Part shown: piece after piece, positions 1 to 10,000 of the stretch | Numbering within the stretch: position 1 is the stretch's first letter | How the letters are laid out: the number at the start of each line of letters is the position of its first letter | Assembly (NCBI RefSeq): GCF_002933875.1 | Contig: NZ_BFAV01000150.1 | Coordinates: 107,087-171,086, forward strand | Length of the DNA stretch: 64,000 nt | Direction: 5' to 3' | Source: Desulfocucumis palustris | GTDB lineage: Bacteria > Bacillota > Desulfotomaculia > Desulfotomaculales > Desulfocucumaceae | Position numbers and translations under genes: made by a program | Notes under the pieces: generated by a model | What the model was told of the DNA's origin: nothing | The model's input: only the letters and a program-made list of their open reading frames with translations | Database searches by the model: none

Positions 1-212
1 GGATTTTTCCGGAAGTATTCAGCATATACTTTTCCTGTAAATGAAACAATCTCCCAGCAATCCACGCCGTGCCTCAAGGCTTCATCCAGCAAAGCTTGGC
101 TGTCTGTGTTTCCAAAGGATCCTCCACCAAGACAGAGTTTCGATATTTTAACTCCAGTATTGCCGAATGCTCGCTTGGGCACAATAAAATCCATGTTATT
201 TTTTTGTATCAT
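1..212 (-). CDS. Aldo/keto reductase, N-terminal part (runs off the window)
   Basis: Reading the minus strand from the ATG at 212 gives about 70 residues open to the window edge. The N-terminus carries the usual family opening: a beta-strand with FGNTGVKISKLCLGGGSFGN, then an LLDEALRHGVD helix, as in NADPH-dependent aldo/keto reductases with a TIM-barrel fold. The start is supported by AGGAGAGG eight bases upstream. Where most relatives have a catalytic Asp in a YWDTA-like motif, I read CWEIVS, so the catalytic Asp may be replaced by Glu or lie later. It follows the metallo-beta-lactamase gene in the same direction after a short gap, so it may be the tail of that transcript. The family call is fairly safe; the substrate is unknown. 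Confidence 0.7.
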   Translation of the reverse strand, partial: MIQKNNMDFIVPKRAFGNTGVKISKLCLGGGSFGNTDSQALLDEALRHGVDCWEIVSFTGKVYAEYFRKN

Positions 213-247
213 TTGAGTCCTCTCCTGCCTCAATAATTTGTAAGTAT

Positions 248-925
248 CTATCGAAAATTAAATAAACTCTTTTGATTTCCTCTCATTCGGAAATTAATGA
301 AGTAATCTTTCTTATCAATATTGAAATAAAAATTTTCCTTTTTAAGATTTCCCATGGATTGTCCTGGAATTTTACCATATGAATGCCCTGGATAAATCCG
401 CACATGATCCGGTACCTGGGATTTTATTTTTTGAATGCTTTCAAACATTTGAGCTGCCGAGCTGCCGTTACAATTACAAATGCCACACCCCTCGGCGAAA
501 ATGGTATCTCCGGTAAACATGCTATAAGGTAACAAATAGCTCATCCCGCCGGCTGTATGTCCAGGTGTGAGTAAGCAAAAAACATCTATTCTTCCTACGC
601 TAATCTTCTCCTCATCATCTAAGGCAATCAGATTACTACACCAGTATTTATAGTAATCAATTTCTTTTCTTGACATATAAACAGCAGGATTGAACATTTT
701 AATTAAAGGGTCAACCAGGTTTGTGTGGTCATAATGAGAATGAGTTAAAAAAATTGCTACCAAATCCGCGTTTAAATGGTTTAATATGTCAGTTATTTTT
801 TTAAGATCCCATGCAGGATCGACAACCATAGCAGATCTAGTCATGTTATCAAAAACAATATAAGAATAATTAGACCAACCAAAATGAAATGTATTAATTT
901 GATGCAAGTCATATTTGTTATTCAT
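248..925 (-). CDS. Metallo-beta-lactamase-fold hydrolase, PksB/BaeB-like
   Basis: This is a cytosolic protein of 225 residues with no signal peptide. The zinc-binding motif THSHYDH is near residue 75, a second metal His lies in TPGHTAGG, an Asp in FTGDTIF, and the last His in YPGHS. The stretch around GCGICNC and the C-terminal YPGHSYGKIPGQS resemble PksB/BaeB proteins of trans-AT polyketide clusters, which are thought to hydrolyse thioesters, for instance stalled acyl-ACPs. An upstream GTG at 937 is in frame, but I chose the ATG at 925 because AGGTG lies about ten bases before it. The polyketide synthase on the same strand makes an editing or release role plausible, though 358 bases separate this gene from that operon. 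The fold is certain, the PksB link likely and the substrate inferred. Confidence 0.8.
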   Translation of the reverse strand: MNNKYDLHQINTFHFGWSNYSYIVFDNMTRSAMVVDPAWDLKKITDILNHLNADLVAIFLTHSHYDHTNLVDPLIKMFNPAVYMSRKEIDYYKYWCSNLIALDDEEKISVGRIDVFCLLTPGHTAGGMSYLLPYSMFTGDTIFAEGCGICNCNGSSAAQMFESIQKIKSQVPDHVRIYPGHSYGKIPGQSMGNLKKENFYFNIDKKDYFINFRMRGNQKSLFNFR

Positions 926-1071
926 AACACAACACACCTATACGTATTTATAATTTTCCCCTCTGGGAAGGGTATGCCCTAAAAACATGTCACATTATAG
1001 CTTCAGTATTAACAAACCACTAATCCTTAACCAGAGAGGGATTGCCCACCGTTATATTCAGACTTTAAGCA

Positions 1072-1182
1072 TCAGTTATGCATTATATACCCCATAATCC
1101 AATCTACACACTGTGTTGGTGAGATTTTAACGTGCTTAGTACTAGGTCTGGATTTATCAGGAGGCTGATATGGGTTATCAGC
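1072..1182 (-). pseudogene. Remnant of a second APS kinase 3' end
   Basis: The minus strand here reads ADNPYQPPDKSRP, then KHVKISPTQCVDWIMGYIM and a stop. This lines up with the end of the intact APS kinase about 1.3 kb away (VDDPYEPPVYPEI, then VVKTAESPPNKCADKIITYL). The DNA also matches: around 1155-1180 a GAGGCTGATATGGGTTATCA block corresponds to GAGGCTCGTATGGGTCATCA in the intact gene. Upstream of residue A the similarity ends, so only about 37 codons are left. It suggests an old duplication or recombination that destroyed one cysC copy. Confidence 0.6.
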
Positions 1183-1238
1183 ACAAGGTGGTTGGGGGTA
1201 GTAGCAATCAAATGCGAAACGGCACGGTTTTTATGCGG

Positions 1239-1277
1239 TGTGACCGCCAATCTGAAGGTAACAGTTTGACGGTCACA
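1239..1277 (-). terminator. Hairpin after the exported hydrolase gene
   Basis: Arms TGTGACCGCCA (1239-1249) and TGACGGTCACA (1267-1277) pair over 11 positions with one mismatch and a 17-base loop. It lies directly after the stop of the minus-strand hydrolase gene. There is no strong T-run right behind the stem, so it is a weak or factor-dependent terminator, or only an RNA-stabilising hairpin. Confidence 0.35.
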
Positions 1278-1282
1278 TAAAC

Positions 1283-2230
1283 TTACTCATTAACATTTAT
1301 ACTATTGGAATTCTTAAGATATTTTATTTCAATGCTTGGCTTGATCCAAAGTGCGGAATGATGTCTCAGCGGTAACAAATTCTGTATAGTACTGGCAATG
1401 AAATCAGAATCCGTTGAACGCGCGCACAACTTTTTGGCATTCTGATCAAAAGCAAGCAGAAATTCCTTCATGTCAGTAACATCCTTTGGGGTGGATATAG
1501 GGCCATGGCCCGGTATTATACTGGTAACATTTAATGTGTTAATAAAGTCGAGTGCTTTAACCCATTCATTGATATCGGCATCCCCTAACATTGGATAGTA
1601 ATCTGTAACCAGAATATCCGCGGCAAAGAGTACTTTGGCCTTAGGCACGTAAACCAGAATATTTCCATCGGTGTGAGATGGTCCGGGATAAATTAACTGG
1701 ATTTCCTGATCGCCTAGATCTAAACCCATTTTATTTTGAAACGTTACGGTGGGGTAAGCGATAGTCGTTCCTTCCACTTCATCTTGTGTTAATCCAAAAT
1801 TCTGAAAATGTGCCAACTCATAGGGTAAGTACTTTTCCATATTCTGTCTGGCGTTTTCTTGTGAGATAATGGTTGCTCCTATTTTAGCGAACTCTGCATT
1901 GCCGAACGTGTGATCCATGTGATAATGGGTATTAATCACATACTTGATTGGTTTATCCGAAATAGACCGTATGTCGTTAATGAACCGTGTTGCGTTTTTT
2001 GCGGACATTAGAGTATCGACCACTGCGATTCCATTATTTCCGATGACAACCCCGGCATTAGCACCATAACTGTCCGCGGGTCCATCGCTCGGCGCAATAA
2101 AGGCGTAAACATTGTCAGCAACCTTTACTAGATCTTGCGCAAAAGCTGCCTGACAGGTGATTAGCAAAACTGCAATCATGACCGGTACAACAAATAACTT
2201 CCTAAACATGCTCATACCCAGTCTAAACAT
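1283..2230 (-). CDS. Exported metallo-beta-lactamase-fold hydrolase
   Basis: This is a 315-residue protein with an N-terminal signal peptide: basic start, hydrophobic stretch at about 8-26, and AFA before the mature QDLVKV. The metal ligands are NTHYHMDHTFGN near residue 100, GPSHTDGN, an Asp in FAADILVTD and a final His in IIPGHGP. This pattern belongs to exported MBL-fold hydrolases (SoxH or subclass-B-like). The ATG is preceded by AAGGAGG at ten bases. The gene follows the APS kinase by 63 bases, so it is the last gene of the probable assembly-line operon. A signal peptide argues against action on intracellular thioesters; it may act on the released product or be unrelated to it. The substrate is unknown. 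Confidence 0.8.
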   Translation of the reverse strand: MFRLGMSMFRKLFVVPVMIAVLLITCQAAFAQDLVKVADNVYAFIAPSDGPADSYGANAGVVIGNNGIAVVDTLMSAKNATRFINDIRSISDKPIKYVINTHYHMDHTFGNAEFAKIGATIISQENARQNMEKYLPYELAHFQNFGLTQDEVEGTTIAYPTVTFQNKMGLDLGDQEIQLIYPGPSHTDGNILVYVPKAKVLFAADILVTDYYPMLGDADINEWVKALDFINTLNVTSIIPGHGPISTPKDVTDMKEFLLAFDQNAKKLCARSTDSDFIASTIQNLLPLRHHSALWIKPSIEIKYLKNSNSINVNE

Positions 2231-2292
2231 TTTCTTTATACCTCCTTTGAAAATATGCCCGTGAATAAGTACCTGCTACTTATCGCTAATAT

Positions 2293-2949
2293 TCACACCA
2301 ATATACCTGGTGGGTTAGCTTCATATTTATATTCAGATTTAAGGTATCCATTATCCAACAGATAAGTAATAATCTTATCCGCACATTTGTTGGGGGGACT
2401 TTCGGCCGTTTTCACTACGATTTCCGGGTATACAGGAGGCTCGTATGGGTCATCAACTCCGGTAAATCCTTTCAGTTCTCCCATTCGCGCCTTCTTGTAG
2501 AGACCTTTAGGATCCCGACATTCGCAAATATTAGGAGGCGCATCAACAAATACCTCAATGAAGGAAAGCCCCACTGACTCATGAAGATTCCGGACAAAAT
2601 TACGCTGCATTTGATAAGGTGAAATTAAACTTGCTACGACTATTAATCCGGCGTCGGCAAAAAGCTTTGCCACCTCACCCACACGCCTAACATTCTCCTC
2701 GCGGTCTTCCTTGGAGAACCCGAGGTTCTTATTTAAACCATGCCGAATATTGTCCCCATCCAAAACATAGGTTATATATCCGCGCTTTATGAGTTCCCGC
2801 TCCAGGAGAAAGGAAATCGTACTCTTACCGGATGAAGGAAGGCCGGTTAGCCAAATAGTACAGCCTTGTTGACCGAGGCTCTTTTCCCGCTCTCCACACT
2901 CGAGATGATTATCGTGCCACACAACATTAATCGCTTTAACAATGTTCAT
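2293..2949 (-). CDS. cysC: Adenylylsulfate (APS) kinase
   Basis: The enzyme phosphorylates adenosine 5'-phosphosulfate with ATP to give PAPS, the sulfate donor for sulfotransferases. The P-loop GLPSSGKST is near residue 37. Family motifs follow in order: LDGDNIRHGLNKNLGFS, then REENVRRVGEVAKLF, then SLISPYQ, the FVDAPPNICECRDPKGLYKKA region and GFTGVDDPYEPP. I chose the ATG at 2949 because GTGGAGGATGCT before it holds a good ribosome binding site; a GTG at 2961 would put that site inside the gene. It is in line with the assembly-line gene, which carries a sulfotransferase domain, so its job is probably to supply PAPS there. The length, about 218 residues, is normal. No ATP sulfurylase gene is in the window. 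Confidence 0.93.
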   Translation of the reverse strand: MNIVKAINVVWHDNHLECGEREKSLGQQGCTIWLTGLPSSGKSTISFLLERELIKRGYITYVLDGDNIRHGLNKNLGFSKEDREENVRRVGEVAKLFADAGLIVVASLISPYQMQRNFVRNLHESVGLSFIEVFVDAPPNICECRDPKGLYKKARMGELKGFTGVDDPYEPPVYPEIVVKTAESPPNKCADKIITYLLDNGYLKSEYKYEANPPGILV

Positions 2950-3021
2950 AGCATCCTCCACATAGCGCTTTAATCACCAGATCGATTTTATTTTATCTGT
3001 ATCAGACATCCTTCCAAAATA

Positions 3022-4011
3022 TCAACCAACGTTATCCTTTATGCTCAAAATTCTATATTTCCCCTCCTTTACATGGAAATTGCAGTATTCAATATTACGC
3101 ACAGCAGCATGATAATCCTTAAACTTGTTGTAGATAATTCTTATGAGATATGTCCCATTTCGTGGCATTTCATCGGATACGAACCGGGTCTTTGCAAGCA
3201 TAAGCCAGAATACCGGAAAACCGCATGTATCAAGTACAACCAGGTATACACTGGCTTTTTCGGATAGACTTTGAGGATAATCGATTTGCAGGACCTCTCC
3301 CTTATCCAAAAGCCCATAGTAAAAGATGGTCCCCGCATTACCGAACGGCAAATAGGCTTTTCGCACAAATTTGCCCGGCAAATGCTTGTGCCATTGTAGG
3401 GTTTTTAAAACGTAATAATGCAAAAAACAATAGAAGCCATTTCCACGGTGCTTCAGATCACTCATAAACTTTTCATAACTTTCTATTTCAGGCTCTATCG
3501 GACAGGGTGGAATTTGTAATTTGTTGTCGATTTTTACAGCAGGACATTCGCCATTTTTATCCCAATTGTAATAGCGCAAAAAAATTGCATATGTCCCCGG
3601 CGTCAACATGACCGATTGCCATGAATCATGATTGGTGCATTTCATCGAACTCAGGGTACTAACCTCTCTTCCATGCCTGTAGAAGGAAATGATCCATTGT
3701 TTGGCGGACTTTCGGGCTGTTTCCACATGGATGAGGATTTCACCGCTTACCTCAAGGGGGCCCACATGGTGCTGTACCGAGTGGGGATTCCACCTGGGCG
3801 CGACAATCATTACATAGGGAAGTCCCCAGGTCCTTGTCTGGCTTTTGGACCAACCCTGCCAGGAAAGAGACTCATGCTTTCCCAGCAACATTATGCCGCC
3901 TTCCTTGTTAATCTTTCGCAGAACCCAGCGCATAACATAAACAAAACCATAAGAACACGCCGAAATTACAATTTGAAACGGTATGCTGAACCAATTTACG
4001 ATCCGTCGCAT
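3022..4011 (-). CDS. Unrecognised membrane-anchored protein in the assembly-line operon
   Basis: I do not recognise this protein of about 329 residues. Its first 35 residues are basic and then hydrophobic (WFSIPFQIVISACSYGFVYV), which suggests one N-terminal membrane segment or a hairpin. The rest is soluble and rich in aromatic residues. Two halves look like beta-rich domains: one around EILIHVETARKSAKQWIISF and one around VLQIDYPQSLSEKASVYLVV. Both end in phrases such as TPGTYAIFLRYY and RNGTYLIRIIY, so they may be duplicated. A GTG at 4050 is in frame, but GAGGGGTGG just before the ATG at 4011 favours the shorter form. The gene lies between the polyketide synthase and the APS kinase with gaps of 84 and 72 bases, so it is probably co-transcribed. 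Confidence 0.75.
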   Translation of the reverse strand: MRRIVNWFSIPFQIVISACSYGFVYVMRWVLRKINKEGGIMLLGKHESLSWQGWSKSQTRTWGLPYVMIVAPRWNPHSVQHHVGPLEVSGEILIHVETARKSAKQWIISFYRHGREVSTLSSMKCTNHDSWQSVMLTPGTYAIFLRYYNWDKNGECPAVKIDNKLQIPPCPIEPEIESYEKFMSDLKHRGNGFYCFLHYYVLKTLQWHKHLPGKFVRKAYLPFGNAGTIFYYGLLDKGEVLQIDYPQSLSEKASVYLVVLDTCGFPVFWLMLAKTRFVSDEMPRNGTYLIRIIYNKFKDYHAAVRNIEYCNFHVKEGKYRILSIKDNVG

Positions 4012-4095
4012 ATAACCACCCCTCACAGCTCCTGTACTGCCTTGCGTCACTCATGTTTGAGGATTTTATTATATGTGCCTGGAAAAAAAGCTTAA

Positions 4096-7000
4096 CTAAC
4101 TATTATCCGCGAACATATCGGGCACTGTATAATTAGTATCTTCCGCAATAATATCCCTTACGGTGGCGATCCAGGATCTCAAGTGTTTTTCAATGGTTTG
4201 GTGCTTATAGCGTTTACCCGGATATTTGACAATTACTCTAATCGAGTCCATACGCACTCTCACAATCAAATCTATGTCATAGGGCTGTGCGTCGGAAGCA
4301 TCTTCGTATTGATGCCATTTACATTTAGTCATTAAAGGTATACGCGGATAACCGTATTGAAAATTCAGTAAAATCGGCGCCGACTCTGCCGCGGTCGGTA
4401 CCTTGCCGTCGTTGGCGAGTATTTCATATGTCAGCCCTTGATGTGGAATTTCACTATACCGTTTCTGAAAACTACTTATCAGGGTCTTCGTGGAACCCTT
4501 GGGAGAAACCGTCAAACGTAGCGGAACATCACCGGCAAAGCGTCCGGCCACATCAAAATAAGATCCTATTTCCGCTAAATTCCTGCGGTGAAAACGGTGG
4601 GTGATAATTGGCCTCATTTGGCCGGTCAACGTCGAAAGATAACGATAGAGACCAACTGAGAAGTAAAGAAACACCTTTCCTTTACCAACCTGATTGTTAA
4701 TCAGTAATTCTTCAAAGGTAAAGGTTTCGTAGTATATTTCCACCGGCTCACCTTTTATGGATTTTTCGTTGTAATCATAGGGTATTCTTGTTGTACCACC
4801 TTTAACCTCATCCAACCACAGTTGCAAATAATTATCCTCCACATGATCTTTTTTCATCTTTTCGATACATGCCATATAATCTGCAAACCTGGTATCGACA
4901 GGTAAAACTGTGGCCTTGGAATCGTAGTAGTACCGGAATATATCCTCTAAAATGATTTCACACGTCCGCCCGTCCGCGATCAACATGTGAAAAACCGCCA
5001 CCACCGCATATTCATTATTACCCAAGGCTGCGGCACAGATTGCCATCAAAGGCGCTGTTTCAATTCTCAGGCGCCCGATCAATTCAGATTCAGCTTCTTT
5101 CAAACGTGTTCCTATATCTTCCGCGGCACACGAACTGAGCTCCCTGTAATCCAAGCAAAGTTCGGCGGATTCCCGCGCACACTGAATGAACGTCTTATTT
5201 CTTTCAATAAACGAGTATGACAATACGGAATGCTTTTTAACCACCTTTTTCAGACTCTCGTTGAACCGGGCCAAATCCAGCGGTTCATTTAACCTGATGC
5301 GCAAGTGCTCCACAACCCCCCAGTGGGGATGCGGCCCCAAACGATTAAAGATGGACTGCTGGGCTGGTGAGAGCGGCAACTCCGCGCCGCCGGAATCATC
5401 CGCCTCCAAAGTGTAGCCCAGTTCCCGGGCCAACTTAATCGTTGCAAGTTCCAATTCTTTTAGTCTGTTGGCGTGAGATTTCCAGGCGTCGGCCAGTTCA
5501 GGCATAATGGCTTTGTGCCTGAGAAATCCGGGATCGCCGATTGTGATTGACTGTTGGTGAAGCCCATGGGTCATCCGTTCACCCTGATAAGGTTTGAGCA
5601 TCTCGTTCTCAAAACTCAAATCAAGCCTGTTACATATTTCTCTCATTGTCTGTTCGGATGCGCTGACCAAATCCTCAAACCGGATTAACATTTTTCGGTC
5701 ATTTGGAATATCAGTAAGAAACCTGATGATATTCGCATTGATTTTCACCCAAAGTTGCTTCGAGTATTGCCACGGCTCTTCCCGGATATTCAGCATTCGA
5801 TCGAACCGGTTGTTCACAAAGGATGCCATCATGGAGAGAGGGTGTCTAACCAGAAAAATGTAGAAAGGCTTAAATCCCATTGTCTCCGCTTTTCTTAAGG
5901 TGTCCAAGTGCTCACCGTAAGTGGGGGACTTGTCCACCAGGATCCGATCGCCCACCTTGCCCGTCAAATAGCGGTAGGTTTCCGCTATTGATACGTCCTT
6001 ATTTTCCAGTTCTTCCATTATTTCCAGGGCTTTCCCCGTGTCGATGTCTTCCAAAACTTTTATGGTTTCGATCAGCCCTTCTCTAAGAAAAGCCTGATTG
6101 GATTGCGTTAGGTTTTTCTTTCGTTCACCCAGCGAATCAAAATGTAATAAATGTAGTTCAGGAGGAGCGAATATACGTGAATGTCCCATTAGCATAACCC
6201 GAAGTAATGTCGAACCTGCTCTCGGCGTACTCAGAATAAAGCATAGACGTGGGGTTGCGCTTTTACTGACAGCCACTTCGTTTACCTTGCTTCGGACCAG
6301 CTCCTGCCCTGTGTATGCACTCAGTGTTTTGATAGTGTTATAACGCAGCAACTCTGTGGGATAAAGTCTTAATCCAAATCTATCCGCAATGGCTTCGAGT
6401 ATTTGCATGGCTAGGATCGAGTCGATGCCGATATCCCAGAACTCCGCCTCATCATCTACTTCCTCCAGAGCAATCCCGGTAATCACCGAGACCTGCTCTC
6501 GCAGGAATTGGTTTATTTCGTTTAAATCAAAAGGTGCGGGTGTAACCGTCTCTTTCTCGCCTGTTGCCAAAAACGGCTTTTTTGATGTCATTTCCTGCCC
6601 GGTCTGTTGAACTGCGGCCAAGGGCAGTGACTGACGGAACTTTGCGCTGTCTCCGGCCATTACCATCACCTGGGAGAGACCTTCCCTGATGATGGTCTCC
6701 CCTGCCTTTAGTCCGTCTTCGGTACTGAGGGGCGACATCCCCCAAGCCCGTTTGAAGCGAAGTCTGGAGTTTTCATCCACAGCGATCCCGCCGTTCTCCC
6801 ATAATGGCCAACCGATGGAAACCGTTTGTCCGTGTCGCCGCCCTTGGCTTCGCATCCATTCCCGCCATTTGGCAAAAGAGTCTAAAAAACTATTGGCATA
6901 GGCATAATCGCTCTGTCCAATGTTCCCTAATTGGGAGATTGCGGAAGAAAACAGGATAAAAAAGTCCAGATTTTCCTTCCAAAGGAATTTATCCAAATAG

Positions 7001-10000
7001 ATAGTCCCCTGAACCTTGGGTGCAAGGATTTCATTTACATTCTCCAGTCCTTTGCGGTAAACAAGGGCGTCCTTAATTACCCCGGCGCAATGAAACACGC
7101 CATTTATTTCTCCATATTGGGCTTTAATATCGGAGATAAGGGATTCAACCTGTTCTTCTCTGGAAATGTCCGCACGGTAGTAAACTGCCTGGCCCTGGTG
7201 CGGATCAATCCGGTTCAGCTTTTCGAGTATCGCAGAATTCTTTTCGGAGCGCCCCACCAACACAACTTTTGCCCGGTGCTCCTGAATCAGATAGCGGGAG
7301 AAAATGAGCCCAAGTCCGCCAGCGCCTCCTGTCACCAGGTAAAGACCATTTTCCCTGAACGGAATGAACTCACTGCGCTCACCGGTTTTCAGCGAGCCTG
7401 GCGTCCACTCCCGCAATCCGCTAATGAGCAGTTTTCCATTTAGATATTTCAGTTCGTTATAATCTTCTCCTGGGGAACCCAGGTTCTCAGAGACGACTTG
7501 TGCCAATACATCCACTGGCGTACCTAAGGCATCTCTAGGGATAGCGAACTCCAAGGTTTGAAACTTCAGCCTGGTTGTCTCCAGCTGAATACTTCTGGCT
7601 AAACCGCATACAGCCTCATAGAAAGGCTGTCCGCCATCGGGATCTGATTCAAATACATAAAGCAGCCTGACCCGTTTTTCATCTTTTTCCAATGAAAGCG
7701 AAAATAGCGCGCGGCATATGCAAAAGATGGAATAAACCGACTGAGTAAGTTGCTGCTTAACTGATTTATTACTTCCGTTGAACCGCTCAGACGACCAGTA
7801 ATGGATAATGCTGCTTAGGGATATACCTGATTTCTCAAGTTCTGAGAATAACCTTTCGTAATCTTCCGGTTTTGCAGGATCAATGTGAAATAGGCCATCG
7901 TTTTCACAACAAAATGACCGGCCAGATTTCACCCGGACGATTCTTGATGTGGAAAGCTTTCTCTGAAGCGTGTCGAACAGACCATCGTCGTCCCCGAAAA
8001 TCAAAATGTCCCTTTCATTTGCAATTTCTCTGGAAGCCAGCTTGTCAGGTGTTTTTTCCTTCCATTCCCTTGTATAATATTGAATGTCCGGGTAAGATTC
8101 CGGGGATTTTACCGGCTGGGAAGAATCAGACGAAAGCCTGGGTAAGGTTTCGTGTTCAAAAAGTAATTTGGCTCTATTTTTATCGCTGGCAATGATTTTA
8201 TCGACTTCCGGGAGCCAGTAGCGGTTAGTCTCAAAAGGATAAGTTGGCAGTGAAACACGTCTGGGATGGCAATTCCAGTGCAACTCTTTCCAGTCGATAT
8301 GCACCCCCGCTCCCCATAGTTGGATAAGTTTCAAGAGATTCCGGTTTTGAATCAGCTGGCGAATAAACGCCTCACCCTCTGCCCCCTCAAGAAGAAAGCT
8401 ATAATCGCCCACATGACTTCTGGAATTCCACAAATACAGGTCCTCAATATCCTTCTTTCCCTGGCGGAAGGCTTTTAGTTTTTTGCGCAGGTCCTCTAAA
8501 TCCGATGCCAATAAGGCCAGTCTTTCTTCCATTGGCTCCCGTCCCACCTGTAGGGTATAAGCCACGTCAATCAAACGAATGTCGCCATTATTACAAATAA
8601 AATCGTACAGTTGATTAGCTCCGGCCGTAAGGCGGGCTTCATTTTTGGCGGAGAGAAGGATGATCTGGGGGGTTGGATGACAAATTTCAGAGACAGGTGC
8701 CTGGTTTTGATATTCCTCTATAATTATATGGGCGTTGACGCCACCCGCGCCGAAGGAGCTAATGCCGGCTCTCCTGGGGTAGAATACGCGATCCCCATTT
8801 ACTTGCGCGAAGGGACGTTCCCAGGACGCCAATTCTCTCTGCACATAAAAAGGCGAATCCTCAAACCTGATGTTCTCATTTAACTCTTCAGTATGAATTG
8901 AAGGTACCAACTTTTTATGTTTCATTTGCAACAGTACTTTGGTCAGTGCCGCAATCCCTGATGCGGCCTCCAGATGGCCGATGTTTGATTTTACTGATCC
9001 TACTGCGCAAAACTGACGGTCCTGTGTATGCTTCCTGAAGGCCCGGGTTAGACCCTCGATTTCAATGGGGTCTCCCAGAGATGTTCCAGTGCCGTGTGCT
9101 TCGACGTAACTAATGGTGCGGGTATCGATTCTGGCGCGTTTAAGGGCGGTCTGAATCAAATCGGCTTGCAGCTGAGGACTTGGAACTGTGTACCCATTGG
9201 TCTTTCCATTGTGGTTTATTGCTGTGGACTTGATTACGGCGTAAATATGGTCATTATCCGCCCTGGCCACATCCAAAGGTTTGAGTAGAACCGCACCAAC
9301 GCCCTCACCGGGAACGAACCCGTCGCCGCCTTTGCCGAACGGTTTGCAGTATCCCTGAGCAGAAGCCATTTTCAACTGGGAGATCCAGAGGTATTTATTG
9401 GGATGAAGATTCAAGTTTACACCGCCCACAATAGCCATTTTGCATTCCCCTCTCCGGATGCTTTCGGCGGCCAGATGCAGCGCCGTAAAGGATGAAGAGC
9501 AAAATGTATCGATGGCCATACTGGGACCGTTAAGATCAAGAAAATAGGAAACACGGTTTGCAATGGAGCCATAAGACGTATTGAAAGCGATATTTTCTCC
9601 TCGCAAAGATCGCTCAACCGCATAATACTGGTACTCAGCATACATGGTTCCGACGAATACTCCGACATTTCCCTGGTAATTCTCCTTTAATGCAGTTCGG
9701 GTATATCCGGCGTCTTCCATGACTTCCCAGGCGATCTGCAGGAAGAGGCGCTCCTGTGGATTGGTCATGGCTGCCTCATTAGGTGATATGTTGAAAAAGA
9801 GGGGATCGAATTGGGCAAAGCCCTCGATAAACCCTCCCCACTTGCAATAACTGCTCCCGGATTTTTTTATATCCGGGTTATAAATTCTTCGGTAATCCCA
9901 TCTGTCCGAGGGGATTTCAGTGATGCAGTCTCTTCCGAACGCCAGGTTGTCCCAAAATTCAGCTGGATTTTTGGCCATCGGGTAACGGCCGCTTAGCCCG

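Noticed and set aside
3628..4095. Plus-strand open frame opposite the unrecognised membrane-anchored protein
   Set aside because: No ribosome site; the minus frame fits the operon and has a clear start.
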